A DNA stretch of 64,000 bases from Achromobacter denitrificans NBRC 15125 (lineage in GTDB: Bacteria; Pseudomonadota; Gammaproteobacteria; Burkholderiales; Burkholderiaceae_B). Location: positions 62,001 to 126,000 of the forward strand of contig NZ_BCTQ01000002.1 in assembly GCF_001571365.1 (NCBI RefSeq), read 5' to 3'. Of the stretch, positions 18,181 through 28,386 are shown one piece after another. Position numbers and translations under genes: made by a program. The notes under the pieces were generated by a model. That model searched no databases. It was not told the origin of the DNA and was given only the letters and a program-made list of their open reading frames with translations. Position 1 is the first letter of the stretch. Each line of letters starts with the position of its first letter.

Positions 18181-19392
18181 ATGCCGATGATGCCCGTTCC
18201 CCTCATGCACCGCGTCCGCAAGGTGCTGGCGCTGTTCCCGCCCAACTGGTGCCTGGCCATCCTGGTGGCGCTCGACGGATACGCCTTCATGCACCCGGTG
18301 CTGCGCGAAGTGCGCGCGCGGGAATACTCGTTCTGGCTCGCCATCGACAACTGGCACGAGGTCATGCGGGTCGTCGGCCTGCTGGAGATCCCGCGCCTGG
18401 TCCTGGGGATGGGGTTGCAGGTCATCGCGCTGGGCCTGATCCTCAAGGCCCGCATCGCCTGGGCGTTCTCGCTGGTGCTGCTGATCGGGATCGGCACCTT
18501 CGCCATCCTGGACGACCACGGCCGCGCCGGCCTGGGCATCTACACCCTGGTCCTCGTCATCGCCCTGATCGCCTATTGGCGGCGGTTCGACCGGGCCAGC
18601 GTCACCGCCGGCTCGCTGTTCGCGGTGGTCAGCATGCTGTCGCTGCTGATCTACGCGGTGTTCGGCGCGCTCTACCTGGGCAATGAATTCAACCCGCCGA
18701 TCCTGGACGCCGGCACGGCCTTCTACTTCTCCATCGTGTCCATGTCCACGGTGGGCTATGGCGACATCACGCCGCACAGCGGCACCGCCCGGCTGTTCAC
18801 CGCGTCGATTATCATCCTGGGCATCACCATTTTCGCCACCTCCATCAGCGCGATCGCCGGGCCGGTGATCGGCGGCAATCTGAAACGGCTGGTCAAAGGC
18901 AGGTTCTCCACCGCCATGCGCAAGAATCACATCATCATCGCGGGCGCGACGCCCCTGGCGCTGAGCGTCTACGACGGCCTGCGCCGCCGGGGCGACGAAG
19001 TCACCGTCATCGTGCCCCCCGGCAGCGCGTCCGAATACCCGGCGGCGGCCGACCTGATCGAGGGCGACGCGTCCAGCGTCGACGTGCTGCACAACGCGGG
19101 CGTGGCCCGCGCCCGCTACGTGCTGGCCCTGCGCGACGACGACGCCGAGAACGCGTTCATCGTGCTGGCCGCGAAGGAAGCCACGGGCGATGCGGGCGCC
19201 AAGACGGTGGCGCTGGTCAATACCAGCAAGCACCTGGAAAAGATCCGCCGCGTGCAGCCCGACCTCGTGTTCTCGGTTCAGCTGCTGGGCGCGGAATTGC
19301 TGGCGCGCGCCATCAGCGGCGAACCCATGGACAGCCAGACCATCACCGACCTCTTCTTCACCAAGGCCGCGCCCGGCGGCAAGGCGGCCTGA
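18181..19392 (+). CDS. Voltage-gated-type potassium channel with RCK/TrkA-N domain
   Basis: The protein resembles bacterial Kch-type channels: several N-terminal membrane helices, a pore loop with the selectivity filter TVGYGD at residues ~190-195, and a final pore helix. A cytosolic RCK domain starts at ~245 (NHIIIAGATPLALSVYDGL and EGDASSVDVLHNAGV), which would gate the pore by binding a nucleotide or ion. The Rossmann glycine motif is GATPLA rather than GxGxxG, so nucleotide binding may be altered. At 403 residues it is complete. AAAGGA before the ATG supports the start. The stop overlaps a 7-bp hairpin shared with the convergent EAL gene. Confidence 0.9.
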   Translation: MPMMPVPLMHRVRKVLALFPPNWCLAILVALDGYAFMHPVLREVRAREYSFWLAIDNWHEVMRVVGLLEIPRLVLGMGLQVIALGLILKARIAWAFSLVLLIGIGTFAILDDHGRAGLGIYTLVLVIALIAYWRRFDRASVTAGSLFAVVSMLSLLIYAVFGALYLGNEFNPPILDAGTAFYFSIVSMSTVGYGDITPHSGTARLFTASIIILGITIFATSISAIAGPVIGGNLKRLVKGRFSTAMRKNHIIIAGATPLALSVYDGLRRRGDEVTVIVPPGSASEYPAAADLIEGDASSVDVLHNAGVARARYVLALRDDDAENAFIVLAAKEATGDAGAKTVALVNTSKHLEKIRRVQPDLVFSVQLLGAELLARAISGEPMDSQTITDLFFTKAAPGGKAA

Positions 19393-19397
19393 GGGCG

Positions 19398-20978
19398 CTA
19401 GGCCGCGGCGCCGGGCGCCGTGCCGCCCGCGTACCACCGCGCGAACTCGGCCGAGGACATCGGCCGCGCAAAAAAGTATCCCTGGACGAAGGCGACGCCG
19501 CGCGCCTGCAGGTAGTCGAACTGGTGCTGGGTTTCCACCCCCTCCGCCACCACCGCCAGCCCCAGCCGGCCCGCCAGCGTGATGATCGCGTCCAGGACCG
19601 GCGCCTCTTCCCCCGTCGTTTCGATGGCCTGCACGAACCCCTGGTCGATCTTCAGGTAATCCACCGGGAACTTCTGCAGGTATGACAGCGAACAGTGGCC
19701 GGTGCCGAAATCGTCGATGGCCACGCGCAGCCCCTGGGCGCGCAGGATGTCGATATTGCGCCGGGCCTGGCCGTCGTCTTCGATCAGGCTGCGTTCCGTG
19801 ATCTCCAGCACGATCAGCGGGCGGCGCGCGGCGACGCCCGCCGCGAAGGCCTGGATGTCGGACACGAGCGCGGCGCTGGACAGGTGCTCCGCCGCGATGT
19901 TCACGCCGATATGGAAGTCCGGCGGCGTCGGCCAGGCGCGCACATCGCGCTCGATCAGGGCCAGCAGGTGGCGGGTCAGCGCGATGATCATGCCGTCGGC
20001 CTCGGCCGCCGCGATGAAGACGTCGGGGCGCACGGGGCCCACCCTGGGCCGCTCCCAGCGCATCAGGGCCTCGACGCCTTCGCAGCGGCCCGTGGCCAGG
20101 CCGTAGATCGGCTGGTAATGCACGTGGAATTCATTGCCGCGCATGGCCCGGCGCAACTGCTCGCGGAACGACCGGCGAACGGCTTGCAGGCGGTAGGCGC
20201 CCAACGCCAGGCCCGCGCCGACCAGCAACGCGACCGGCAGGTAGGTCAGCATGGACCGCGACCAGGCCTGCACCACTGCTTCCGACGGCCCCCGGATGTT
20301 GACGGTGAGGGTCGCGCCGCCCGGTTCGGTCAGGGTGTCGTGGTACAGCGGCATGGCGTCCCGAGGCCCGCGCCCCCAGGATTCGCTGCGGATCGGAGCG
20401 CCCTGGCCGACGATGAGTTCGAGTTGCAGATCGCCCATGGTGGCAACGGCATCCAGCAGATCCTGCACGTAGCGGCCGTCGACCTCAACGATGCCGCTGT
20501 AGCCGTCCTCGCGGGATTTGCCGAACAGGACGGCGGGGCGGTCGGGCGCCAGCGGCGTGCCGGCCACGGTCCGCGGCCAGCCGTCGGCCGAAATGCGGAC
20601 GGGCCAGCGGCTGAAATCGTCGACCGAGGCGTCCACCCCGCCCAGGGCCGACGAGCAATAGACGCGGCCGTCGCGGGCAAGTATCAGGGAGCGGAAATAG
20701 GGATTCAGGGCGCCCCAGCGCTGCAGGTCCGGCAGCAGTTCGAGGCACGGGCCGGAGGCCAGCGCCGCCACCCGCTCCAGCATGTCGCGGGACTGGGAGA
20801 GGATTCTTTCGGCCTGCACGCGCACGATGCGGGCCGCGGTTCCGGCCTCCAGGCGCTGCGCCTGGTTCGCGTGCAGCCAGGTCCATCCCACGCAGACGAG
20901 GACGGGCAGCACCAGGGCCAGCGCCACCGGCAGGTAACGCCAGGACGGCGTTCCGGCCGTCATTCCCGTTATAGGCAT
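19398..20978 (-). CDS. CSS-motif EAL-domain cyclic-di-GMP phosphodiesterase
   Basis: This is an inner-membrane enzyme that degrades cyclic di-GMP. A membrane helix at ~15-35 and a second at ~235-255 bracket a periplasmic CSS-motif domain containing CLELLPDLQRW and YCSS, the redox-sensing cysteines of this class. The EAL domain (~275-515) keeps all main catalytic residues: EALMRW, NIAAEHL, ERSLIED, IDDFGTGH, LKIDQGFV and AEGVETQ. It is therefore expected to be active. The ATG at 20978 was chosen because AGAGG precedes it. A TTG at 21017 is possible. In known CSS-EAL proteins, oxidation and proteolysis control activity. Confidence 0.9.
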   Translation of the reverse strand: MPITGMTAGTPSWRYLPVALALVLPVLVCVGWTWLHANQAQRLEAGTAARIVRVQAERILSQSRDMLERVAALASGPCLELLPDLQRWGALNPYFRSLILARDGRVYCSSALGGVDASVDDFSRWPVRISADGWPRTVAGTPLAPDRPAVLFGKSREDGYSGIVEVDGRYVQDLLDAVATMGDLQLELIVGQGAPIRSESWGRGPRDAMPLYHDTLTEPGGATLTVNIRGPSEAVVQAWSRSMLTYLPVALLVGAGLALGAYRLQAVRRSFREQLRRAMRGNEFHVHYQPIYGLATGRCEGVEALMRWERPRVGPVRPDVFIAAAEADGMIIALTRHLLALIERDVRAWPTPPDFHIGVNIAAEHLSSAALVSDIQAFAAGVAARRPLIVLEITERSLIEDDGQARRNIDILRAQGLRVAIDDFGTGHCSLSYLQKFPVDYLKIDQGFVQAIETTGEEAPVLDAIITLAGRLGLAVVAEGVETQHQFDYLQARGVAFVQGYFFARPMSSAEFARWYAGGTAPGAAA

Positions 20979-21053
20979 ATCGCCTCTCGCCGCATAGGTC
21001 GTCCATGGCTGCCGCAAGCTCAGCCTGGATAGGACACCAAGGCGCTGGCAACG

Positions 21054-21707
21054 TCAAGAAGCGGGGCCGCTTCCAGGACCAGGTTGCCCGGGCGCCGCTG
21101 GCGCCTTCAGCAACTCGCAGATCAGCGCCACGTGCGCCTGGCGGCGCTCCGGCAGGTCGAGGCGCTCGCCGGGCCCGAGCAGCGCGGACATGACGAGGGT
21201 GTGGACGATGGGCGACAGCAACAGCCAGGGGTGGTCCCGCGCCACGCAGTCGCCGCAAAGGCCGCGGGCCCGGGCGCGTTCCAGCAGCCGGGCGATGTCG
21301 GCCTGGTGGGCCGCGGCGGTGTCGTTGCGCCAGCGCGCGGCCAGGTGCGGCACACGGCCGCTTTCGGCCAGCAGCAGGCGCAGGGTGCTGACCATGGCGG
21401 GGTTGCCCAGGCTGACGTACAGGTGGTTGACGATGCGCTCGGCCAGATGGCGCGGGGTCGCCGCGCCGTCCACGACGGCGTCCACGTCCAGCCGGGACGG
21501 GCTCAGGTGGCGCGCCAGCAGGGCCTCGAACACGGCTTCCTTGCTGTCGAAATGGGCGTACAGCCCGCCCTTGGACAGGCCCGCGCGCAACGCAATGTCG
21601 TCCATCCTGGCGCCGGCATAGCCGGCGTGGGCGAACTCCTGCAGCGCGGCGTCGAGGATCTGCCCGACCCGCACGGCCTGCGGAAGACGACGACGCTGTG
21701 TGTTCAT
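21054..21707 (-). CDS. TetR-family repressor, probable regulator of the adjacent exporter
   Basis: The 217-residue protein has a typical TetR helix-turn-helix in residues 15-60 (ILDAALQEFAHAGYAGARMDDIA, then GLSKGGLYAHFDSKEAVFEALL) and a divergent ligand-binding C-terminal half. The start at 21707 has GGGAG seven bases upstream. It is divergent from a four-gene export operon, with a near-perfect palindrome between them at 21743-21756. Autorepression and repression of the exporter, relieved by the pump's substrate, is the likely arrangement. The ligand is unknown. Confidence 0.9.
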   Translation of the reverse strand: MNTQRRRLPQAVRVGQILDAALQEFAHAGYAGARMDDIALRAGLSKGGLYAHFDSKEAVFEALLARHLSPSRLDVDAVVDGAATPRHLAERIVNHLYVSLGNPAMVSTLRLLLAESGRVPHLAARWRNDTAAAHQADIARLLERARARGLCGDCVARDHPWLLLSPIVHTLVMSALLGPGERLDLPERRQAHVALICELLKAPAAPGQPGPGSGPAS

Positions 21708-21742
21708 GCTGCTGCTCCCTTCTTGCATACGGCTCATTAAAA

Positions 21743-21756
21743 ACCGACCGGTCAGT
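21743..21756. promoter_or_regulatory. TetR-type operator between tetR and the exporter operon
   Basis: ACCGACCGGTCAGT is a 14-bp palindrome with one mismatched pair (perfect core GACCGGTC), of the kind recognised by many TetR proteins that guard efflux genes. It lies 35 bases from the tetR start and 147 bases from the first exporter gene. Confidence 0.7.
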
Positions 21757-21902
21757 CGCTAACTTGATCCTGGTCAATGAATATGCAGGCAGGCATAGGC
21801 ACAATACGGACATGACTTCGGTGTCGGGTCCGTCCCGAGGCGTGCCATCTAGCCTGCCTGCCCCGGATCGGCCCCCGGCGCCACGCGCTGGAGAGACTTC
21901 GC

Positions 21903-23381
21903 ATGACACGCCGCCCGTTTCCGGCCACGATCGCCGCGCGCTTTGCCCCCGCAGCCCTGCTGGCGCTGCTGGTCAGCGGCTGCGTTTCGCTGGCGCCCGA
22001 TTACGACCGCCCCGCCCTCCCCGTGCCCGCCACGTACGCGCCCGAAGACGCGGGCGCCGCGGCCCCGGCCACGGCGGCTGCCGAAATCGCCTGGCGCTCC
22101 TACTTCCCGGACCCGGTGCTGCAAGGCCTCATTTCCACCGCCCTGGACAACAACCGCGACCTGCGCAACGCGCTGCTGCGCGTCGAAGAGGCCCGCGCGC
22201 TGTACGGCATCCAGCGGGCGGACCAGTTCCCCACCATCGGCGTGCAGGCCGACGGCTCCCGCGCCCGCGTGCCGGGCGACCTGAACTTCACCGGACAGCC
22301 GCAGGTCTCCAGCCAATACCAGGTCGGCGTCGGCATGGCCAGCTGGGAACTGGATTTCTGGGGCCGCGTGCGCAACCTGAAGGATGCCGCCCTGCAGAAC
22401 TACCTGGCCTCGGACGCGGCCGCCCGGGCCACCACGCTGAGCCTGATCGCGGAAGTGGCGGACAGCTACCTGTCGCTGCGCGAGCTGGACGAACGCCTGG
22501 CGCTGACCCGCGAGACCATCGCCTCGCGCGAGGAATCGCTGCGCATCTTCCGCCGCCGCTATGAAGTGGGCTCCATCTCGAAGCTAGACCTCACGCAGGT
22601 CGAAACCCTGTGGCAGCAGGCCAAGGCCCTGGGCGCCGACCTGGAACAGGCCCGCGCCGAACAGGCCCACGCGCTGGAGCTGCTGGTGGGCGCGCCGCTG
22701 GACCTGCCCCGCCTGCCGCCCCGCCTGGACGACGACGCCGTCATGCGCGACCTGCCGCCCGGCCTGCCTTCGGAACTGCTGGTCAACCGCCCGGACATCG
22801 TCGCCGCGGAACACCGGCTGAAGGCCTCGAACGCCAATATCGGCGCGGCCCGCGCGGCCTTCCTGCCCAGCATCACCCTGACCGGCGCGTTCGGCACCGC
22901 CAGCGCCGAGCTCGACGGGCTGTTCTCGGGCGGCAGCCGCGCCTGGAACTTCGCGCCCAGCATCAGCCTGCCGATCTTCGACGCCGGCCGCCGCAGCGCG
23001 ACCGTGGACCTGGCCGAAGCGCGCCGCGACCAGGCCGTGTCCAGCTATGAACAGACCATACAGGTGGCGTTCAAGGACGTCTCCGACGCCCTGTCCGCCC
23101 GGCGCTGGCTGGCGGAACAGGTGGAGGTGTTGCGCGCCACCGTGGCGGCGCAGAGCGAGCGCGCCCGCCTGGCCCAGCTGCGCTACGACCACGGCGCCTC
23201 CCCGTACCTGGAAGTGCTGGACGCCCAGCGCGACCTGCTCGCGGCCCAGCAGAAGCTCGCACAGACGCGCCGCGCGCTGCTGTCCAGCCGCGTCAGGCTG
23301 TACGCGGCGCTGGGCGGCGGCACGCAAGCCTCCCTTCCGGCCCAGGCCGCCGCCGGCACGACCGAAGCCAGCCCCCGATAA
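21903..23381 (+). CDS. Outer-membrane efflux lipoprotein (NodT/OprM type)
   Basis: This is a TolC-like outer-membrane channel that takes export substrate from the adaptor and ABC permease encoded next. The signal peptide ends in the lipobox VSGC (Cys ~30), followed by APDYDRPALPVP, typical of NodT proteins. Two outer-membrane-efflux repeats cover the rest; each has long helices rich in Ala, Arg and Glu, such as RNALLRVEEARALYG and VDLAEARRDQAVSSYEQ. At 492 residues it is full length. It is the first gene of a tight operon (21-base gap to the adaptor) under the TetR operator. Confidence 0.92.
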   Translation: MTRRPFPATIAARFAPAALLALLVSGCVSLAPDYDRPALPVPATYAPEDAGAAAPATAAAEIAWRSYFPDPVLQGLISTALDNNRDLRNALLRVEEARALYGIQRADQFPTIGVQADGSRARVPGDLNFTGQPQVSSQYQVGVGMASWELDFWGRVRNLKDAALQNYLASDAAARATTLSLIAEVADSYLSLRELDERLALTRETIASREESLRIFRRRYEVGSISKLDLTQVETLWQQAKALGADLEQARAEQAHALELLVGAPLDLPRLPPRLDDDAVMRDLPPGLPSELLVNRPDIVAAEHRLKASNANIGAARAAFLPSITLTGAFGTASAELDGLFSGGSRAWNFAPSISLPIFDAGRRSATVDLAEARRDQAVSSYEQTIQVAFKDVSDALSARRWLAEQVEVLRATVAAQSERARLAQLRYDHGASPYLEVLDAQRDLLAAQQKLAQTRRALLSSRVRLYAALGGGTQASLPAQAAAGTTEASPR

Positions 23382-23402
23382 CCAAGAACCTAGGATCCTC
23401 CG

Positions 23403-24470
23403 ATGCGCCTGCCCACCCGAAAACTGATCCCCGTCCTGGTTGCCCTGGCCGTTGCCGCCGCCGGTTACTACGGCTGGCGCATGCTCTCCGATACCGGGCC
23501 GGGCGATGGCTTCATCAGCGGCAACGGACGCATCGAGGCCACCGAGATCGACGTTGCCGCCAAGCTGGCGGGCCGCGTGCAGGAGGTGCTGGCGGTCGAA
23601 GGCGATTTCGTCACCGCGGGCCAGCCGCTGGCGCGCATGCAGATCGATACGCTGCAGGCGCAGCGCGAAGAAGCCCAAGCCCAGCACCAGCAGGCGATCA
23701 ATGCGGCCGCCAGCGCCCGCGCCCAGGTGGCGCAGCGGGAAAGCGACAAACTCGCGGCCGAGGCCGTGGTGGTCCAGCGCGAAAGCGAGCTGGACGCGGC
23801 CCGGCGCCGTCTGGCCCGTTCGGAAGCCCTGTCCAAGGAAGGCGCATCGTCCATCCAGGAGCTGGACGACGACCGCGCCCGCGTGCGCAGCGCCCAGGCT
23901 GCCGTGCATGCCTCGCGCGCGCAGGTGAACGCGGCCCAGGCCGCCATCGAGGCCGCGCGCGCCGCCCAGATCGGCGCGGAGTCGGCGGTCACGGCGGCCC
24001 AGGCCACCATCGCCCGCATCGAAGCCGACATCGCCGACAGCGAACTGCGCGCGCCGCGCGACGGCCGCGTGCAATACCGCGTCGCGCAGCCCGGCGAAGT
24101 GCTGGGCGCGGGCGGCAAGGTGCTGAACATGGTGGACCTGTCCGACGTGTACATGACCTTCTTCCTGCCCGAGCAGGCGGCGGGCCGCGTGGCCATGGGC
24201 CAGGACGTGCGCATCATCCTGGACGCCGCGCCCGAATACGTCATTCCCGCCAAGGTCTCCTTCGTGGCGAGCACGGCCCAGTTCACGCCCAAGACCGTGG
24301 AAACCGCCAGCGAGCGCCAGAAACTGATGTTCCGCGTCAAGGCCCAGATCAGCCCCGAGCTGCTGCAGCGCCACCTCAAGCAGGTCAAGACCGGCCTGCC
24401 CGGCGTGGCCTGGCTCAAGCTTGACGCGGACGCCCAATGGCCCGCCAATCTGGAAGTCAAGGTGCCGTGA
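23403..24470 (+). CDS. HlyD-family membrane-fusion protein (YhiI-like)
   Basis: This periplasmic adaptor links the ABC permease to the outer-membrane channel. One N-terminal membrane helix ([18 protein letters not shown]) precedes a barrel-sandwich half ([22 protein letters not shown]), a long Ala/Gln/Arg-rich coiled-coil hairpin (~75-200) and the second lipoyl-like half ([12 protein letters not shown]). A beta-barrel and a short C-terminal tail follow. The closest known arrangement is E. coli yhiI-rbbA-yhhJ. The stop TGA shares its last base with the next ATG, so translation is coupled. Confidence 0.91.
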   Translation: MRLPTRKLIPVLVALAVAAAGYYGWRMLSDTGPGDGFISGNGRIEATEIDVAAKLAGRVQEVLAVEGDFVTAGQPLARMQIDTLQAQREEAQAQHQQAINAAASARAQVAQRESDKLAAEAVVVQRESELDAARRRLARSEALSKEGASSIQELDDDRARVRSAQAAVHASRAQVNAAQAAIEAARAAQIGAESAVTAAQATIARIEADIADSELRAPRDGRVQYRVAQPGEVLGAGGKVLNMVDLSDVYMTFFLPEQAAGRVAMGQDVRIILDAAPEYVIPAKVSFVASTAQFTPKTVETASERQKLMFRVKAQISPELLQRHLKQVKTGLPGVAWLKLDADAQWPANLEVKVP

Positions 24471-27214
24471 TGGCCCCCGCCGAGACCGCCCCCGTCGTCA
24501 CGCTGTCCGACGTCAGCCTGCGCTACGGCAGCACGGTCGCGCTGGACGGCATCACGCTCGACATTCCCGCCGGCCGCATGGTGGGGCTGATCGGCCCCGA
24601 CGGCGTGGGCAAGTCCAGCCTGCTGGCCCTGGTGGCCGGGGCGCGCAAGGTGCAGGAAGGCAAGGTCGAGGTGCTGGGCGGCGACATGGCCGGCAGGCGG
24701 CACCGCGACGCCGTGTGCCCGCGCATCGCCTACATGCCGCAGGGCCTGGGCAAGAACCTGTATCCCACCTTGTCGGTCGAGGAGAACCTGCAGTTCTTCG
24801 GCCGGCTGTTCGGCCATGACGAGGCCGAGCGCCGCCGGCGCATCGACAGCCTGACCCGCAGCACCGGCATGTCGGCCTTCCTGTCGCGGCCCGCCGGCAA
24901 GCTTTCCGGCGGCATGAAACAGAAGCTCGGCCTGTGCTGCGCGCTGATCCATGACCCCGACCTGCTGATCCTGGACGAGCCCACCACCGGCGTGGACCCG
25001 CTGGCGCGCGCGCAGTTCTGGGACCTGATCAACCAGATCCGCGCCGAGCGCAGCGGCATGAGCGTGATCGTGGCCACGGCCTACATGGACGAGGCCGAGC
25101 GCTTCGACTGGCTGATCGCCATGGACGAAGGGCGGGTGCTCGCCACCGGCACGCCCGCCGAACTGGAACAGCGCACCGGCGCGGACTCCCTGGAAGCGGC
25201 CTTCATCGCGCTGCTGCCCGAGGCGAAGCGCCGCGGCCACAAGCCCGTGGAGATCGTGCCGCTGGAAGTCGGCGACGATGCCGAGATCGCCATCGAAGCG
25301 CGCGACCTCACCATGAAATTCGGCGATTTCGTCGCCGTGGACCACGTCAACTTCCGCATCCGCAAAGGAGAGATCTTCGGGTTCCTGGGCTCCAACGGCT
25401 GCGGCAAGTCCACCACCATGAAGATGCTGACGGGCCTGCTGCCCGCCAGCGAAGGGCAGGCCTGGCTGTTCGGCGAGGAAGTCGATCCCAGGAACATCGA
25501 TACGCGCCGCCGCGTGGGCTATATGTCGCAGGCCTTCTCCCTGTACGGCGAACTGACCGTCAGGCAGAACCTGGTGCTGCACGCCCGCCTGTTCCACGTG
25601 CCCGAGGCCGATATCCCGGGCCGCGTGGACGAGATGGTGGAGCGCTTCGACCTGGGCGACGTGCTGGACGCGCTGCCCGAGAACCTGCCCATGGGCGTGC
25701 GCCAGCGGCTGTCGCTGGCGGTGGCCATGGTGCACCGGCCCGAACTGCTGATCCTGGACGAACCGACCTCGGGCGTGGACCCCGTCGCGCGCGACGGGTT
25801 CTGGCGGCTGCTGATCGAGTTGGCGCGCCAGGACCAGGTCACCATCTTCATCTCCACGCACTTCATGAACGAAGCGCAGCGGTGCGACCGCATGTCGCTG
25901 ATGCACGCGGGCAAGGTGCTGGTGAGCGCCTCGCCCGACGAGATCACCCGGATGCGCGGCGCGAAGACGCTGGAAGAGGCCTTCATCGCCTACCTGATCG
26001 ACGCCGGCGCCGGCACCAAGGCGGAAGACGCGGCGCCCGACGCCGCCGGCCCCGCCGAGCCCGAGCCCGCCGCCGCGCCGGAGCGCCGGGGCTTCAGCCT
26101 GCAGCGCATGCTGAGCTATATGTGGCGCGAGTCGCTGGAACTGCGCCGCGACCCGGTGCGCGCGACGCTGGCCCTGGCGGGATCGCTGCTGCTGATGTTC
26201 GTGATGGGCTTCGGCATCAGCATGGACGTGGAGGACTTGCGCTACGCGGTCATGGACCGCGACCAGACCGGGCTGAGCCAGAACTACAGCCTGAACCTGG
26301 CCGGCTCCCGCTACTTCATCGAGCATCCCCCCATCAAGGATTACGCCGACATGGACGCGCGCATGCGCAGCGGAGAGTTGTCGCTGGCGATCGAAATCCC
26401 GCAGGGGTTCGCCCGCGACGTGCAGCGCGGCGCCAGCGCGCAGATCGGCGTCTGGATCGACGGCGCGATGCCGCAGCGCGCCGAGACCATCCGCGGCTAC
26501 GTCCAGGGCATGCACCAGGGCTGGCTGATGCAACAGGCGCGCGAGCGCCTGGGCGCCGACGCCACGCTGCCCGTCAGCGTCGAAACGCGCTTCCGATACA
26601 ACCCCGACGTGCGCAGCCTGCCCGCCATGGTTCCGGCCGTGATTCCCCTGCTGCTGCTGATGATGCCGGCGATGCTGACCGCGCTGGCGGTGGTGCGCGA
26701 GAAGGAGCTGGGCTCCATCATCAATCTGTACGTCACGCCGGTGACGCGGCTGGAGTTCCTGCTGGGCAAGCAGGCGCCCTACGTGGCGCTGGCCATGCTG
26801 AACTTCCTGCTGATGACCCTGCTGGCCGTCACGCTGTTCGGCGTGCCCATCACTGGCAGCTTCCCCACGCTGCTGCTGGCGGCGCTGATCTACAACGTGG
26901 TGGCCACCGCCATCGGCCTGCTGGCCTCCACCTTCACCCGCAGCCAGATCGCGGCGCTGTTTTTCACCATGATCGGCACGCTGGTGCCGGCGGTGCAGTT
27001 CGCGGGGCTGCTCAACCCGGTCTCGTCGCTGGAAGGCGCGGGGCGGCTGATCGGCCAGATCTATCCCGCCACGCACATGCTCACGATCAGCCGGGGCGTG
27101 TTCAGCAAGGCCCTGGACTTCTCGAACCTGCAGGGCTCGTTCTGGCCCCTGCTGGCCGCGATTCCGATCGTCCTCGGCGCCTCGGCGCTCCTGCTGAAGA
27201 AACAGGAGACCTGA
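24470..27214 (+). CDS. rbbA: RbbA-type double-ATPase ABC transporter with fused permease
   Basis: The 914-residue protein holds two ABC ATPase domains and an ABC-2 permease. The first ATPase has Walker [10 protein letters not shown] (~43), signature LSGGMKQKL and Walker [14 protein letters not shown]. The second has GSNGCGKST (~307), a degenerate signature LPMGVRQRL (~406) and [13 protein letters not shown]. The permease part has an N-terminal helix at ~570, a large extracytoplasmic loop and five further helices from ~720. Length and order match E. coli RbbA, a ribosome-associated ATPase also proposed to be an exporter. Gene context here (adaptor, permease, outer-membrane factor) favours export. 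ATG at 24470 overlaps the previous stop. Confidence 0.92.
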   Translation: MAPAETAPVVTLSDVSLRYGSTVALDGITLDIPAGRMVGLIGPDGVGKSSLLALVAGARKVQEGKVEVLGGDMAGRRHRDAVCPRIAYMPQGLGKNLYPTLSVEENLQFFGRLFGHDEAERRRRIDSLTRSTGMSAFLSRPAGKLSGGMKQKLGLCCALIHDPDLLILDEPTTGVDPLARAQFWDLINQIRAERSGMSVIVATAYMDEAERFDWLIAMDEGRVLATGTPAELEQRTGADSLEAAFIALLPEAKRRGHKPVEIVPLEVGDDAEIAIEARDLTMKFGDFVAVDHVNFRIRKGEIFGFLGSNGCGKSTTMKMLTGLLPASEGQAWLFGEEVDPRNIDTRRRVGYMSQAFSLYGELTVRQNLVLHARLFHVPEADIPGRVDEMVERFDLGDVLDALPENLPMGVRQRLSLAVAMVHRPELLILDEPTSGVDPVARDGFWRLLIELARQDQVTIFISTHFMNEAQRCDRMSLMHAGKVLVSASPDEITRMRGAKTLEEAFIAYLIDAGAGTKAEDAAPDAAGPAEPEPAAAPERRGFSLQRMLSYMWRESLELRRDPVRATLALAGSLLLMFVMGFGISMDVEDLRYAVMDRDQTGLSQNYSLNLAGSRYFIEHPPIKDYADMDARMRSGELSLAIEIPQGFARDVQRGASAQIGVWIDGAMPQRAETIRGYVQGMHQGWLMQQARERLGADATLPVSVETRFRYNPDVRSLPAMVPAVIPLLLLMMPAMLTALAVVREKELGSIINLYVTPVTRLEFLLGKQAPYVALAMLNFLLMTLLAVTLFGVPITGSFPTLLLAALIYNVVATAIGLLASTFTRSQIAALFFTMIGTLVPAVQFAGLLNPVSSLEGAGRLIGQIYPATHMLTISRGVFSKALDFSNLQGSFWPLLAAIPIVLGASALLLKKQET

Positions 27215-27215
27215 C

Positions 27216-28340
27216 ATGAGGCACCTGGCCAACATCTACCGCCTGGGCGTGAAGGAACTGTGGAGCCTGGCGCGCGACCCGATGATGCTGATCCTGATCT
27301 TCGTGTCGTTCACGCTGATGATCTACACGGCGGCCACCGCCGTGCCCGAGACGCTGCACAACGCCCCCATCGCCGTGGTGGACGAGGACGTCTCGCCCCT
27401 GTCGGCGCGCATCGTCTCGGCGTTCTATCCGCCCCACTTCACGCCGCCGGAGCTGATCACGTCGGCCGAGGCCGACGCCGGCATGGACGCGGGGCGCTAC
27501 ACCTTTTCCGTCGGCATCCCGCCCAACTTCCAGCGCGACGTGCTGGCGGGCCGGCCGGCCGAGATCCAGCTGAACGTGGACGCGACGCGGATGAGCCAGG
27601 CCTTCACCGGCAGCAGCTACATCCAGCAGATCATCAACGACGAGATCAACGAATTCGTCAAACGCTACCGCGCGCCGACCGAACTGCCGGTGGACCTGGC
27701 CGTGCGCATGCGCTTCAACCCCAACCTCACGCAGGCCTGGTTCGGCGCGCTGATGGAAATCATCAACAACGTCACGATGCTGTCCATCATCCTGACGGGC
27801 GCCGCCCTCATCCGCGAGCGCGAGCACGGCACCATCGAACACCTGCTGGTCATGCCGGTGACGCCAACCGAGATCATGGTCGCCAAAGTCTGGTCGATGG
27901 GACTGGTGGTCCTGGCGTCCGCCGGGCTATCGTTGACGTTCGTGGTGCGCGGCCTGTTGCACGTCCCGATCGAGGGATCGGTGGCGCTTTTCCTCGCCGG
28001 GGCGGCGTTGCACCTGTTCGCAACGACCTCCATGGGAATTTTCATGGCCACGCTCGCGCGCAGCATGCCGCAGTTCGGCATGCTGCTGGTGCTCGTGCTG
28101 CTGCCCCTGCAGATGCTGTCGGGCGGCACCACGCCGCGCGAAAGCATGCCGCAGTTCGTGCAGGACATCATGCTGGCCGCCCCCACCACGCATTTCGTGG
28201 AGCTCGGCCAGGCCATCCTGTACCGGGGCGCGGGAATCGGCGTCGTCTGGCAGCCGTTCCTGGCCCTGGCCCTGATAGGCTCGATCCTGTTCGCGTTCTC
28301 GCTGGCCCGTTTTCGCAAGACCCTCAGCCAGATGGCATGA
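27216..28340 (+). CDS. ABC-2 type permease (YhhJ-like)
   Basis: The 374-residue membrane protein has one N-terminal helix (MMLILIFVSFTLMIYTAAT), an extracytoplasmic domain of ~140 residues and five to six C-terminal helices, the ABC-2 permease pattern. It contains the motif REREHGTIEHLLVMPVTPTEIM between helices, typical of the family's coupling region. It would pair with the permease half of RbbA, since the operon encodes two permease domains and two ATPase domains. It starts one base after the rbbA stop. Confidence 0.92.
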   Translation: MRHLANIYRLGVKELWSLARDPMMLILIFVSFTLMIYTAATAVPETLHNAPIAVVDEDVSPLSARIVSAFYPPHFTPPELITSAEADAGMDAGRYTFSVGIPPNFQRDVLAGRPAEIQLNVDATRMSQAFTGSSYIQQIINDEINEFVKRYRAPTELPVDLAVRMRFNPNLTQAWFGALMEIINNVTMLSIILTGAALIREREHGTIEHLLVMPVTPTEIMVAKVWSMGLVVLASAGLSLTFVVRGLLHVPIEGSVALFLAGAALHLFATTSMGIFMATLARSMPQFGMLLVLVLLPLQMLSGGTTPRESMPQFVQDIMLAAPTTHFVELGQAILYRGAGIGVVWQPFLALALIGSILFAFSLARFRKTLSQMA

Positions 28341-28386
28341 GGCCGTGTATTCGTTGCCCCTTACCACTCTTTTAAAAGGACGGATG

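Noticed and set aside
19384-19406. GCGGCCT/AGGCCGC hairpin over the stops of the channel and EAL genes as an intrinsic terminator
   Set aside because: The 7-bp stem has no T run on either strand and a 9-nt loop, so evidence is too weak to list as a terminator.
22584-27235. Very long minus-strand frames opposite the exporter genes
   Set aside because: They mirror genes with clear Walker and lipobox motifs. The antisense products are compositionally biased and have no family features.
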